Shown here: piece by piece, positions 9,528-18,062 of the stretch | Layout: the number at the start of each line of letters is the position of its first letter | Position numbering within the stretch: position 1 is the stretch's first letter | DNA from: Mycobacterium sp. GA-1199 | GTDB lineage: Bacteria; Actinomycetota; Actinomycetes; Mycobacteriales; Mycobacteriaceae | Reading direction: 5' to 3' | Length of the DNA: 64,000 nucleotides | Assembly: GCF_001500045.1 (NCBI RefSeq) | Contig: NZ_LQIX01000010.1 | Span: 1 to 64,000 of the forward strand | Program-made: the position numbers and the translations under genes | Notes under the pieces: generated by a model | What the model was told of the DNA's origin: nothing | What the model saw: only the letters and a program-made list of their open reading frames with translations | Databases searched by the model: none

Positions 9528-11618
9528 GTGGACGGAGCGCCCTTCGGCCGATACCGATTGGTCGAGTTGCTGGGCCGCGGCGGTATGGGGGAGGTCTGGA
9601 AGGCATTCGATACCGCTACCCAACGCGTGGTCGCGGTGAAGGTGCTGCCCGCTGCACTCGCCTCAGATCCGGTGTTCAAACAGCGCTTCCGGCATGAAGC
9701 GTTCGCAGCCGCCGGATTGACCAATCCCCACGTCGTCCCGATCCACAACTTCGGCGAGATCGAGGGCCGGTTGTATGTGGACATGCGGCTGATAGAGGGA
9801 CAGGACCTCGAGCAGTTGCTAACTCGCGGACCGCTGGAACCCGAACGGGCAGTGAAGATCATCGAACAGATCGCGTCGGCACTTCATGCTGCGCACCGCA
9901 TAGGACTCGTCCATCGCGATGTCAAGCCTTCCAACATCCTCGTCGCTGAGGACGACTTCTCGTACCTGATCGACTTCGGTATCGCTCGCGCGGCCGGTGA
10001 TACCAAGTTGACCGCCACGGGAAACGTCGTCGGCACATGGCCGTACATGGCGCCGGAGCGGTTCACCACCGGCCAGACCGACAGCCGCTCGGACATCTAC
10101 GCGCTGACCTGTGTGTTGTACGAGTGTCTCACGTCCAGTCGCCCCTTCCCCGGCGACAGCGTCGAGCAACAGATCGCAGGCCACCTGACCACTCCTCCAC
10201 CGCGACCGTCGATCGCGCGCCCAGGGGTGACGCTGGAGCTGGATGCGGTGATTGCGGCCGGGATGGCCAAAGACCCCGACGAACGCTATGGCACCACAGT
10301 CGAACTGGCGCGAGCGGCCAGCACCGCGCTCACGACCGCTGCCGTCCCCACCCGACCAGCACAGCCCGGCTCGACGCCCACGGCCGCTGCTGTTGCGCCC
10401 TCGGCACCCACGTCGGTCGAGGGCACGGATCGCGTCGGATATGCCTGGGCTCCAACGCAAGCCCGCCCGGCCGAAGAGCTCGATCCCCCGGCCGCACCTA
10501 CCGAGACCGGCCCGCCCGAGCATGTGAAGAAGGCGTGGGCGCCGACCCATGCCGCCAGTCCTGCAGACGGTGAACAGGCAGCCACTCCCACTCCAGCGCG
10601 GCCGGCGGAGTCGACCGCCCACACCGAAACACGGCCGCCTCCCGTCGATTCGGACGACGACCATGACGGCGGTCCGTCTTGGCCTTGGTGGCGGCGAACG
10701 GCGATCGTCGTGCCGATCGCCGTTGTCCTCATCGTCGCGGCCGTTGCCACTATCCTCGCCGTGCTCAGTGGCGGAGACGGCGAACCCACCTCCCGACCGG
10801 CGAATGCGGCGTTCGACGGGACGTTCACAGCACGGTTGGGGCCACCGACGAAGCCCAACGGTGAGCCATATCCGGATGCACAGGGCGCGACCGAAACCTG
10901 GACGGTCGAGTCAGCGTGCCGTGACGGCGCTTGTATCGCATCGGCGACAAAGCTCAACGGCTCCAGCGCAACGCTTTCGACGGTGATGTTCGATGAAGTC
11001 GACGGACGGTGGGAAGCGGTCAACGCAAGACGGGGATCGTGCCAGGGCGCCGAGAGCGTCGACCTTTGGGAGGTGTTCTCCCTGCAGTCGCAGGCCGACG
11101 GCGCACTGAAGGGCGAGTTCATCGTTCGCTCGGCGAACGGCACCTGTGCAAGCAACCAACCCGTGACGTTCACCCGCACCGGAGACCGGGATTCCGGCAC
11201 ATCCGTCCGCGACCCCGCGACCCAGCTGCCGCGTGTGACATCGCCCGCCCAGGCTCTTCACGGCCGATACCAGGAAGTCGACACCTACGTCGACGGAAAC
11301 CGCAGTGCCGAAGTGAGTTTCGACATCCAGACTTACTGCCTGCGGACCGGTGAGCGCTGCCTCAGTTACTGGTCTAATCCCAACGACGTCAAAGTCCTTG
11401 TGTTCCAGAACAATCAATGGGTGTTGACCAACACCTCCGCCGACTCACGGTGCAAGGGCGGCGAGCCCGCGCACCGCGAGATCAGCTTGACCTATCCACT
11501 ACCGCAGCCTCCGCAGGACCCGATCACCCTGCTCACCGGCCGCGGTCATTACACCGTCACAGGTGGCTGTCCGTTCAGCAGCGACTTCGACTCGCGGGTA
11601 CAGCGCACCGGTGACTAA
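9528..11618 (+). CDS. Receptor Ser/Thr protein kinase with duplicated extracellular domain
   Basis: A 696-residue transmembrane kinase. The catalytic domain (about 7-275) has LGRGGMGEVW, the ATP lysine K38 (VAVKVL), the catalytic loop HRDVKPSN (129-136), DFG at 149-151 and the GTWPYMAPE activation segment. A Pro/Ala-rich juxtamembrane linker runs about 280-385, with two similar YAWAPTQA and KAWAPTHA motifs. One membrane helix lies at about 390-415. The outer part contains two successive domains sharing a pattern of G-x-Y/F, a tryptophan or aromatic strand and C-x(4)-C, so it looks like an internal duplication. It resembles PknE/PknF-class kinases in layout but I cannot name an orthologue. GTG 9528 has GGGGAGG upstream. 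Confidence 0.93.
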   Translation: MDGAPFGRYRLVELLGRGGMGEVWKAFDTATQRVVAVKVLPAALASDPVFKQRFRHEAFAAAGLTNPHVVPIHNFGEIEGRLYVDMRLIEGQDLEQLLTRGPLEPERAVKIIEQIASALHAAHRIGLVHRDVKPSNILVAEDDFSYLIDFGIARAAGDTKLTATGNVVGTWPYMAPERFTTGQTDSRSDIYALTCVLYECLTSSRPFPGDSVEQQIAGHLTTPPPRPSIARPGVTLELDAVIAAGMAKDPDERYGTTVELARAASTALTTAAVPTRPAQPGSTPTAAAVAPSAPTSVEGTDRVGYAWAPTQARPAEELDPPAAPTETGPPEHVKKAWAPTHAASPADGEQAATPTPARPAESTAHTETRPPPVDSDDDHDGGPSWPWWRRTAIVVPIAVVLIVAAVATILAVLSGGDGEPTSRPANAAFDGTFTARLGPPTKPNGEPYPDAQGATETWTVESACRDGACIASATKLNGSSATLSTVMFDEVDGRWEAVNARRGSCQGAESVDLWEVFSLQSQADGALKGEFIVRSANGTCASNQPVTFTRTGDRDSGTSVRDPATQLPRVTSPAQALHGRYQEVDTYVDGNRSAEVSFDIQTYCLRTGERCLSYWSNPNDVKVLVFQNNQWVLTNTSADSRCKGGEPAHREISLTYPLPQPPQDPITLLTGRGHYTVTGGCPFSSDFDSRVQRTGD

Positions 11619-12340
11619 AGCAGGCCTGCGACGAAAGACGCGGCTTGGTCGGTCATGCCGGGAACGTACTGGTGGTGCGCCGCCCGGTTGTCCAGATCAC
11701 CTTCTCCGCATATCGGGTCGTTCGCATTACACAGGTCGATGGTCCGGCCGCCGTACACGGGGCTGAGCGCGTTCAGGGGACCTAACACCTTGGCGAGCGG
11801 GTTCCCGAACACCGCAACCGCCGCCACATGATCCGACGCTTGAGGGGGCAGCGGCGCCGCGACGGCGCCCAGATCGAGGCCGGGCACGGCCTCCAAGCCG
11901 GGTATCGCGGCGGCACCCGGTATCGCACCGAGCCCAGGGGTGACGCCCAACATCAAGTCGACGACGGCCGCGCCCTGTGAGAAGCCGCCGAGCACTATCT
12001 TCGTGGCCGGACAATTCGCGCTCGTCAACGCCACGTGACCGTTCGCATCGGCGGCGCCGTCGGCGGCACGCAGAAAGTTCATGGTCGCCGCATAGTTGAC
12101 CGCGTAAACACCCACCGATCTGCCACCCACCTTCGAGCGCAGGGAGTCGATGAATGCTTGACCGACGGGGCCGACGCCCGGCGGATCACCGGTCCCGCGC
12201 GCGAAGATCACCTCGATGTCTGGGCACTGCTGGGCGTCCGCGGCGGGGACCACCCCGGGCGCGCCGAGCACCGCGGCGGCCGCCAAGGCGGCGAGGCAGA
12301 CCCGGGCAGCCGTCCGCGTCAACGACCATCTGTTGGCCAT
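11615..12340 (-). CDS. Secreted cutinase-family serine esterase
   Basis: A 241-residue alpha/beta hydrolase with a signal peptide (about 1-37). The cutinase landmarks are FARGTGDPPGVG (oxyanion region), nucleophile S121 in GGFSQGAAV, D208 in NANDPICGEG and H222/H223 in HHQYVPGM. C39 with C110, and C204 with C211, fit the two cutinase disulfides. Mycobacterial members hydrolyse acyl esters or phospholipids in the envelope. The VTPGLGAIPGAAAIPGLEAVPG insert between S121 and D208 is a mycobacterial-style flexible loop. The stop overlaps the kinase stop by 4 nt (convergent). A leaderless -10 box supports ATG 12340. It could be the Rv3724 (Cut5) counterpart, but I cannot tell the paralogues apart. 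Confidence 0.93.
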   Translation of the reverse strand: MANRWSLTRTAARVCLAALAAAAVLGAPGVVPAADAQQCPDIEVIFARGTGDPPGVGPVGQAFIDSLRSKVGGRSVGVYAVNYAATMNFLRAADGAADANGHVALTSANCPATKIVLGGFSQGAAVVDLMLGVTPGLGAIPGAAAIPGLEAVPGLDLGAVAAPLPPQASDHVAAVAVFGNPLAKVLGPLNALSPVYGGRTIDLCNANDPICGEGDLDNRAAHHQYVPGMTDQAASFVAGLL

Positions 12341-12346
12341 TGGTTG

Positions 12347-12352
12347 ATGCTA
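12347..12352 (-). promoter_or_regulatory. -10 box of the cutinase gene (leaderless)
   Basis: TAGCAT on the minus strand ends 6 nt before ATG 12340. Confidence 0.55.
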
Positions 12353-12386
12353 GGAGCAGATCGCGGCAGAGGGCGGGTTTTGACCG

Positions 12387-13436
12387 TCAACTGTTGACCG
12401 GATTGCCGTCCTCGTCCCAGTTGGCCGCGACCTTCTTGCTCGGTTGCACGCGCGGCGGCTCCCCGGGCATCTTCGGGTAGCTCGGCGGATACGGCATATC
12501 GCCGAGCCCGCGCTCCTCGTCGGCCTTGACCATGTCCAGCAGCTTGTTGATCGACTGCGGCTTGCGGTCGATGTCGGCCCACGGATCGGGCCGTCCCGCA
12601 AGGAAATCGGGCACCGACGTGATCGTGTAGTCGTCGGGGTCGGCGGTGCGAAGCTCGTCCCAGGTCAACGGAGTGGAGACGGTGGCGATGGGGGTCTTGC
12701 GCGCCGAGTACGCGGAAGCGAAGGTTCGGTCCCTCGCATTCTGGTTGTAGTCGATGAAGATGCGCTCACCCCTCTCCTCCTTCCACCATGACGTGGTGAC
12801 CGCGTCGGGCGCCCGGCGTTCGACCTCGCGGGCCAGCGCGATGCCCGCGCGACGCACGTCGATGAAGTCCCAGTCCGTCTTGATCCGGAGGAAGACGTGC
12901 ACACCGCGCCCGCCCGATGTCTTCGGATAACCGATCAGGCCCAATTCGTCGAGCAGCGGCTTGAGCACGTCGACCGCCACCGAGCTGGCGTCGGAGAAAC
13001 CCGTTCCCGGTTGCGGGTCCAGGTCGATACGCAGTTCGTCGGGATGCTCGGTGTCGGGACATCTCACCTGCCAGGGGTGCAGGGTGACCGTGCCCATCTG
13101 GGCCGCCCATGCGATCGCCGACGGGTGGGTGACCTTCAGCGCGTCGGCGGTGCGACCGGACGGAAAGGTGACGGTGCACGTCTCGAGGTAATCGGGATGC
13201 TTCTGCGGGACGCGTTTCTGGTAGATCTCCTCGCCCTCGATGCCGTCGGGGAATCGTTGGAGGTGCACCGGCCGGTCACGCAGCAGCGCGACCATCGGTT
13301 CGGCGACGGACAGGTAGTAGTCGAACAGCTTGCCCTTGGTGCCGCCTTTGCCCAGCTTCGGGAAGTACACCTTGTCACGGTTGGTCAGCCGCACCTTGGT
13401 GCCGTCGACATCGACTTCCTCTGCGGCTTTTCCCAT
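12387..13436 (-). CDS. Primase-polymerase of the LigD PolDom family (Prim-PolC, Rv3730c homologue)
   Basis: A stand-alone archaeo-eukaryotic primase-like polymerase of 349 residues. The metal-binding pair is D138/D140 in RIDLDPQPG. SGGRGVHVF with H180 holds the nucleotide, and VHLQRFPDG and the KTPIATVSTPLTWDEL C-terminal block are typical of LigD POL domains. Mycobacterial Prim-PolC fills short gaps and works with LigC-type ligases in excision repair. It starts 1 nt after the ligC1 stop, so the two form an operon. The C-terminal 40 residues are basic and proline-rich. Confidence 0.93.
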   Translation of the reverse strand: MGKAAEEVDVDGTKVRLTNRDKVYFPKLGKGGTKGKLFDYYLSVAEPMVALLRDRPVHLQRFPDGIEGEEIYQKRVPQKHPDYLETCTVTFPSGRTADALKVTHPSAIAWAAQMGTVTLHPWQVRCPDTEHPDELRIDLDPQPGTGFSDASSVAVDVLKPLLDELGLIGYPKTSGGRGVHVFLRIKTDWDFIDVRRAGIALAREVERRAPDAVTTSWWKEERGERIFIDYNQNARDRTFASAYSARKTPIATVSTPLTWDELRTADPDDYTITSVPDFLAGRPDPWADIDRKPQSINKLLDMVKADEERGLGDMPYPPSYPKMPGEPPRVQPSKKVAANWDEDGNPVNS

Positions 13437-13437
13437 C

Positions 13438-14490
13438 TCAGGACTCCAGTACGTCGTAGAGGTCGTAGTTGAGCGGAACGTCTAGCTGGTCGAAGGTACA
13501 GCTGCGCGGGTCGCGGTCGGGCCGCCAGCGGCGGAACTTCACCGCATGCCGGAAGCGTTGGGCGGCACCGCCGTTTCCCTCCATCTGGTCGTAGGCGACT
13601 TCGCAGACCTTCTCCGGCCGGATGGGAACCCACCGCTTGTCGGCGGCGGAGTTCCAGCGGCTGGGGTCGCCGTCGCGCATCTCGTCGCCCTCACGAAGTG
13701 GCTCGAGTTCGGCCAACAACTTGATCCGGTCCTTGGCCGTGAAAGACGCTGCGCCACCGACCATCTGCAGCTCGCCGTCATCGTTGTACAGGCCCAACAG
13801 GATCGAGCCGATACCCTCGCCGCTCTTGTGGATGCGATAACCCATCGCCACACAATCGGCGTCGCGGGCATGTTTGACCTTGACCATCTCGCGCTTGCCG
13901 GGCAGATAGGGTCCGTCGAGCCGCTTGGCGATAATGCCGTCGAGGCCGGCGCCTTCGAACTCTTCGAGCCACCGCACGCCGAGCTCGGGGTCTTCGGTGG
14001 TGCGGGTGACGTGACACCACTGCTTCTGGTTCACCGCATCCAGGAGCGCTTCGCGGCGGATCCTGAAGGGTTGCTTGAGCAACGAGTGGTCGCCGGCGGC
14101 CAGCGCGTCGAACCCGATGAAGTGGGCGGGTGTCTGCTCGGAGAGCATCTCGATGCGGCTGGCGGCGGGGTGGATACGCTGGCTCAGCGACTCCCAGTCC
14201 AGGCGGGTGCGGCCGCCGAACTCGCGGGGGACGACGATCTCGCCGTCGACCACGCACCGCGGTGCCAGCTCGTCGCGGACGGCCTCGACGACATCGGGAA
14301 AATACCGGCCGAGGTCTTTACCGCTACGGGAGAGCAGAACAACCTCGTCGCCGTCACGGAACACCAGCGCACGGAACCCGTCCCATTTCGGCTCGTACGA
14401 CCACACCCCGGCTTCGGGCGGGACCTTCGCCTGGGCCTTGGCCAGCATCGGTTCGAGCGGCGGCAGCACAGGCAGGTCCACCTGGCCCAT
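13438..14490 (-). CDS. ligC1: ATP-dependent DNA ligase LigC (LigC1)
   Basis: A 350-residue minimal ligase made of a nucleotidyltransferase domain and an OB domain. Motif I EPKWDGFR has the adenylated lysine K35; later motifs include VVDGEIVVP, FEGAGLDGIIAKR and GKREMVKVKH. It has no PolDom or nuclease fusion. Mycobacterial LigC seals nicks in base-excision and backup end-joining repair. ATG 14490 has GGAGG 6 nt upstream. The frame is open for a further 1.3 kb upstream, but that part is antisense to ligC2 and not credible. It precedes Prim-PolC by 1 nt. Confidence 0.95.
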   Translation of the reverse strand: MGQVDLPVLPPLEPMLAKAQAKVPPEAGVWSYEPKWDGFRALVFRDGDEVVLLSRSGKDLGRYFPDVVEAVRDELAPRCVVDGEIVVPREFGGRTRLDWESLSQRIHPAASRIEMLSEQTPAHFIGFDALAAGDHSLLKQPFRIRREALLDAVNQKQWCHVTRTTEDPELGVRWLEEFEGAGLDGIIAKRLDGPYLPGKREMVKVKHARDADCVAMGYRIHKSGEGIGSILLGLYNDDGELQMVGGAASFTAKDRIKLLAELEPLREGDEMRDGDPSRWNSAADKRWVPIRPEKVCEVAYDQMEGNGGAAQRFRHAVKFRRWRPDRDPRSCTFDQLDVPLNYDLYDVLES

Positions 14491-14595
14491 TATTGCCTCC
14501 ACGTCACTCCAGACCGCTGGATTGCCTCCACACCCATGTAGACCGCCCGCACTCGGCAAGGTCATCGCCGGGTCATGGCCTGCGACAATGGCCCA

Positions 14596-15660
14596 ATGCA
14601 GCTGCCAGTGATGCCGCCGGTGTCGCCGATGCTCGCGAAATCGGTGGTGTCGATCCCGCCGGACGCGTCGTACGAACCCAAGTGGGACGGCTTCCGGTCG
14701 ATCTGCTTCCGCGACGGCGATGAGGTCGAACTCGGCAGCCGCAACGAGCGGCCGATGACCCGTTACTTCCCCGAACTCGTCGACGCCGCCCGACAAGAGC
14801 TTCCCGCACGCTGCGTCATCGACGGCGAGATCATCGTCGCCTCCGATCGCGGGCTCGACTTCGAAGCGCTCCAGCAGCGCATCCACCCCGCCGACACCCG
14901 GGTCCGGATGCTGGCCGAGAAGACGCCGGCGTCCTTCATCGCGTTCGACCTGCTCGCTCTCGACGACATCGATTACATGCAAAAGCCTTTCAGCGAACGC
15001 CGCACGGCACTCGTGGACGCCCTTGCCGGTGCCGGTCAGAAATTCCATGTCACACCCGTGACGACGGATCTCGCGACAGCGCAGCGCTGGTTCGACGACT
15101 TCGAGGGCGCCGGCCTCGACGGCGTCATCGCCAAACCGCTGGCGCTCACCTATCAACCCGACAAGCGCGTGATGTTCAAGATCAAACATCAACGGACGGC
15201 GGACTGCGTCGTCGCCGGCTACCGCCTCCACAAGTCGGGTGAAGACGCCATCGGGTCGCTGCTTCTCGGGCTGTACCAGGACGACGGCACGTTGGCTTCC
15301 GTCGGCGTGATCGGCGCCTTCCCGATGGCCCGCCGCCGCGAACTCTTCGTCGAATTGCAGCCGCTGGTAACCACGTTCGACAACCATCCGTGGAATTGGG
15401 CGGCGCACATGGTCGGTGAGCGGACGCCGCGCCGCAACGAGGGATCGCGCTGGAACGCCGGCAAAGACCTCTCGTTCGTACCGTTGCGGCCCGAGCGGGT
15501 GGTCGAGGTGCGCTACGACCACATGGAGGGTTCGCGGTTCCGCCACACGGCGCAGTTCAACCGCTGGCGCCCCGACCGGGACCCACGGTCGTGCACGTTC
15601 GACCAGCTCGAGCAGCCGGTCACCTTCAAGCTGGGCGACATCGTTCCCGGGCTCGGCTGA
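14596..15660 (+). CDS. ligC2: ATP-dependent DNA ligase LigC2
   Basis: A second minimal LigC-type ligase (354 residues), divergent from ligC1 with 105 bp between. Motif I EPKWDGFR has K29; other motifs are VIDGEIIVA, FEGAGLDGVIAKP and KRVMFKIKH. The C-terminal OB part ends QPVTFKLGDIVPG. It is clearly paralogous to LigC1 (shared SYEPKWDGFR, SRWN, RPDRDPRSCTFDQL blocks) but diverged, so the duplication is old. As I recall, M. smegmatis has this ligC1/ligC2 pair and M. tuberculosis keeps one. ATG 14596 is preferred over in-frame ATG 14575 because it starts at the conserved LPVMPPVSPML. Confidence 0.94.
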   Translation: MQLPVMPPVSPMLAKSVVSIPPDASYEPKWDGFRSICFRDGDEVELGSRNERPMTRYFPELVDAARQELPARCVIDGEIIVASDRGLDFEALQQRIHPADTRVRMLAEKTPASFIAFDLLALDDIDYMQKPFSERRTALVDALAGAGQKFHVTPVTTDLATAQRWFDDFEGAGLDGVIAKPLALTYQPDKRVMFKIKHQRTADCVVAGYRLHKSGEDAIGSLLLGLYQDDGTLASVGVIGAFPMARRRELFVELQPLVTTFDNHPWNWAAHMVGERTPRRNEGSRWNAGKDLSFVPLRPERVVEVRYDHMEGSRFRHTAQFNRWRPDRDPRSCTFDQLEQPVTFKLGDIVPGLG

Positions 15661-15718
15661 CCGGAGAACTTTCGCCAACTCGGCGATGTCCGGGCACTTC
15701 ACGTGTGATGCTGCCCCC

Positions 15719-16144
15719 ATGGCGATCAGACGCGCAACGGCGGCGGCGGTGCTGCTCATCGGTGCCGCGATCGGATCGGCGGCCCCCGCGTGGGCGGACG
15801 GTCGGCTCGAGGGCGAGTACCGTCTGATCAACGGCGCAACCTCGAACACGTGGTCGATCACCACTCAGTGCAACTCCGAAGGTTTCTGCGGCGGAACAAT
15901 TTCGAGTTCGACCGGGTTGATCGCGCAGATCAGCAGGCAGGCCGACGGCCCTTGGCTCGTCGAGCGTCACGATGTCTTCAACGGACGTCCGTGTGCCGAC
16001 GGCAGCAGCGGGCCGGCCGACGTGACGTACGAGTTCGATCCGGCGACTTTGGCGGGCAACCTTCGCTACACCTGGAAACCCGGGACGTGCAACGACCCCA
16101 ATCCCGGACAGACCGAACAACCGATAAGCCTGCAGCCGCTGTAG
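15719..16144 (+). CDS. Small secreted protein resembling the kinase ectodomain
   Basis: A 141-residue protein with a signal peptide (about 1-27, cleavage AWA-DG). The mature domain reads GRLEGEYRLING, SNTWSITTQC, C-x(5)-C spacing, GPWLVERHDVFNG and C-x(9-20)-C. The order GxY, TW(S/T)VxxxC, short cysteine spacing and GxW matches each repeat in the outer part of the Ser/Thr kinase encoded at 9528. I infer a common small beta domain, perhaps binding the same ligand. The function is unknown. Homology was judged by eye. Confidence 0.75.
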   Translation: MAIRRATAAAVLLIGAAIGSAAPAWADGRLEGEYRLINGATSNTWSITTQCNSEGFCGGTISSSTGLIAQISRQADGPWLVERHDVFNGRPCADGSSGPADVTYEFDPATLAGNLRYTWKPGTCNDPNPGQTEQPISLQPL

Positions 16145-16155
16145 CCGCTGGTGCG

Positions 16156-16662
16156 TCAATCCTGCGTCGCGCGTTGGAAACTCAGCGTTTCACCACGCAC
16201 GCCGCCCATCCACAGGGCCTGGCAGGCCTCGGCCATCTCCTCGAGGCCTTCGATGACGGTGCCGAACACGTTGCCCGGGACCCAGCCCTGATCGCCGTTG
16301 ATGAGCAGGTTGTTGCGCCCGTAGAACAGCGCCAGGTCGACGATTGCTCCGGTGGTGCCTGTGCCGGTGGTGTTCTCGTAGCCGTAGGCGGGGTTGCCCA
16401 GTTGGTCGGAGTCGAAGGAGAACCAGCACAGGTCACCGGGGATGGGCGTCACCGTGGTGTTCTCCTTGCCGGGGTCCTTCGCCGCGAATTCTGGTAGCAG
16501 CGTGTAGATCTCGTTGCGAGCGTATTTTCCGTGGAATACCTGAGACGAAAGCGGCAGCGCGTCCCACACCGCCGCGCAGGTGCGGGGCGCCGCATCGTCG
16601 AGCATGCGGGCAATGCAGCTGACGCCGCGCTTGTCGAGGGACACGGTGATCAGCCTGCTCAT
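16156..16662 (-). CDS. DUF3830 (cyclophilin-like) protein
   Basis: A 168-residue protein. MSRLITVSLDKRGVSCIARM, VWDALPLSSQVFHGKYARNEIY, GDLCWF and GYENTTGTG match the DUF3830 family, which adopts a cyclophilin-like barrel. In the cluster it is the last gene of a three-gene operon, its ATG overlapping the amidase stop (ATGA). The family tends to occur beside amidases or racemases of nitrogen catabolism. A small-molecule lyase or binding role is possible but unproven. Confidence 0.85.
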   Translation of the reverse strand: MSRLITVSLDKRGVSCIARMLDDAAPRTCAAVWDALPLSSQVFHGKYARNEIYTLLPEFAAKDPGKENTTVTPIPGDLCWFSFDSDQLGNPAYGYENTTGTGTTGAIVDLALFYGRNNLLINGDQGWVPGNVFGTVIEGLEEMAEACQALWMGGVRGETLSFQRATQD

Positions 16663-18062
16663 CGAACTCCTTGTGTTGTCAACGCCGGTGTGCGACGGTG
16701 CCAGTCGGTGGCCATTTCGTGGGTGCGGCCCACCCGCAGCACCAACGCATCGGCGTGCCGGGGGCCGACGATCTGCAGCCCGATCGGCAGGCCTGCCGCG
16801 GTGAATCCGCACGGCACGCTCAACGCGGGCTGCTGAGTCATGTTGAACGGGTACGTGTATGGCGTCCAACTCGCCCAGTAATGCGACCGCCAGCCCTCGG
16901 GTACGTCGCGACCGACGCTGAACGCCGGTAGCGGAAGCGTCGGCGTGATCAGCACGTCGTAGGTTTCGTGGAACCGGCCCATCGCCTGCCCCAGGTGCAT
17001 GCGCACGGCCGTCGCGTCGAGGTAGTCCGACGCGGAAAACGACGCCCCCACCGCAGCGATCCGGCGCAACCCCGCGTCGACCCGGTCGTCGACCGCTTCG
17101 CCATAGGCCTCCAACACCTTCGCCGCACCTGCGAACCACAGGACGTGGAAGGCCTCGATCGGATCGGCGAACCCGGGGTCGACCTCCTCGACCCGGGCAC
17201 CCGCATCGGATAACACCGTCACCGCGGCGCGCACGGCCGCATCGACCTCCGGATCGTTGCGCACGTAGCCCAGCCTCGGGGAGAACGCCACCCGCAGGCC
17301 GGCGATGCCGTCGTCGAGTCCGGTCAAGAACGACTCACGGGGTGTGGGCATCGCCGACCAGTCCCGGGCATCGAAACCGGTGATCACGTCCATCAGCGCG
17401 GCGGTGTCGACGACGGTCCTGGTCATCGGGCCGGGGTGAGCCAGCGTGCCGAACGGGCTGGGCGGATAGTGCGGTATCAGGCCGTAGGTGGGCTTGAGCG
17501 CGACGGTTCCGGTGAACCCCGCCGGGATCCGCACCGATCCCCCCGCGTCGGTGCCGACGGACCACACACCCATGCCCAGACCGACCGCCGCGGCGCTGCC
17601 GCCGCTCGAACCGCCAGCGGTCTTGGTGGGGTCCCACGGATTTCCGGTCACTCCGAAGCGCGGTGAATCGGTGACGCCTTTCCAGGAGTACTCCGGTGTC
17701 GTGGTCTTGCCGAGCAGTACGGCTCCGGTCTCGCGAAGCCTCGCCGTGCAGGGCGCGTCCTCGTCCCACGGTCCGGGCTCGTCGATCAGCCAACTGCCCC
17801 GCAGCGTCGGCCATCCCTTCGTCCACAGCGCGTCCTTGATCGATGTCGGCACGCCGTCCCCGGGCCCGAGCGGCTGCCCGGCGTGCCAGCGCGCTTCCGA
17901 AGCCCGCGCCGCGGCCAGCGCCCCCTCGGGGTCGACGAGCACGTAGGCGTTGACCGCACCGTTGTAGGCGTCGATCGCGGCCAGCGCCTCCTGGGTGGCC
18001 TCGACCGGAGAGATGGTCTTGTCGCGGTAGCCCCGGACCAGTTCGGCGGCGGTCGGGATCAT
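16659..18062 (-). CDS. Amidase (amidase-signature family)
   Basis: A 467-residue amidase with the Ser-cisSer-Lys triad: K76 (VPTSIKDALW), the cis-serine in the GGSSGGSAAAVG glycine-serine loop (about 152) and nucleophile S176 (TDAGGSVRIP). It hydrolyses a carboxamide; the substrate is undefined. Within the island it would release ammonia and a carboxylate that the neighbouring D-hydroxyacid or aldehyde dehydrogenase could process. Its ATG overlaps the stop of the upstream D-2-hydroxyacid dehydrogenase gene (ATGA) and its own stop overlaps the DUF3830 start, so all three are translationally coupled. Confidence 0.93.
   Translation of the reverse strand: MIPTAAELVRGYRDKTISPVEATQEALAAIDAYNGAVNAYVLVDPEGALAAARASEARWHAGQPLGPGDGVPTSIKDALWTKGWPTLRGSWLIDEPGPWDEDAPCTARLRETGAVLLGKTTTPEYSWKGVTDSPRFGVTGNPWDPTKTAGGSSGGSAAAVGLGMGVWSVGTDAGGSVRIPAGFTGTVALKPTYGLIPHYPPSPFGTLAHPGPMTRTVVDTAALMDVITGFDARDWSAMPTPRESFLTGLDDGIAGLRVAFSPRLGYVRNDPEVDAAVRAAVTVLSDAGARVEEVDPGFADPIEAFHVLWFAGAAKVLEAYGEAVDDRVDAGLRRIAAVGASFSASDYLDATAVRMHLGQAMGRFHETYDVLITPTLPLPAFSVGRDVPEGWRSHYWASWTPYTYPFNMTQQPALSVPCGFTAAGLPIGLQIVGPRHADALVLRVGRTHEMATDWHRRTPALTTQGVR

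Noticed and set aside
14491..15864. Long open frame continuing ligC1 upstream on the minus strand (up to 808 residues)
   Set aside because: It is antisense to ligC2, which has complete ligase motifs. The translated part has no conserved motif and the real start is ATG 14490 with GGAGG before it.
16663..17139. Upstream extension of the DUF3830 gene
   Set aside because: It overlaps the amidase reading in another frame; the conserved start MSRLITVSLD is at 16662.
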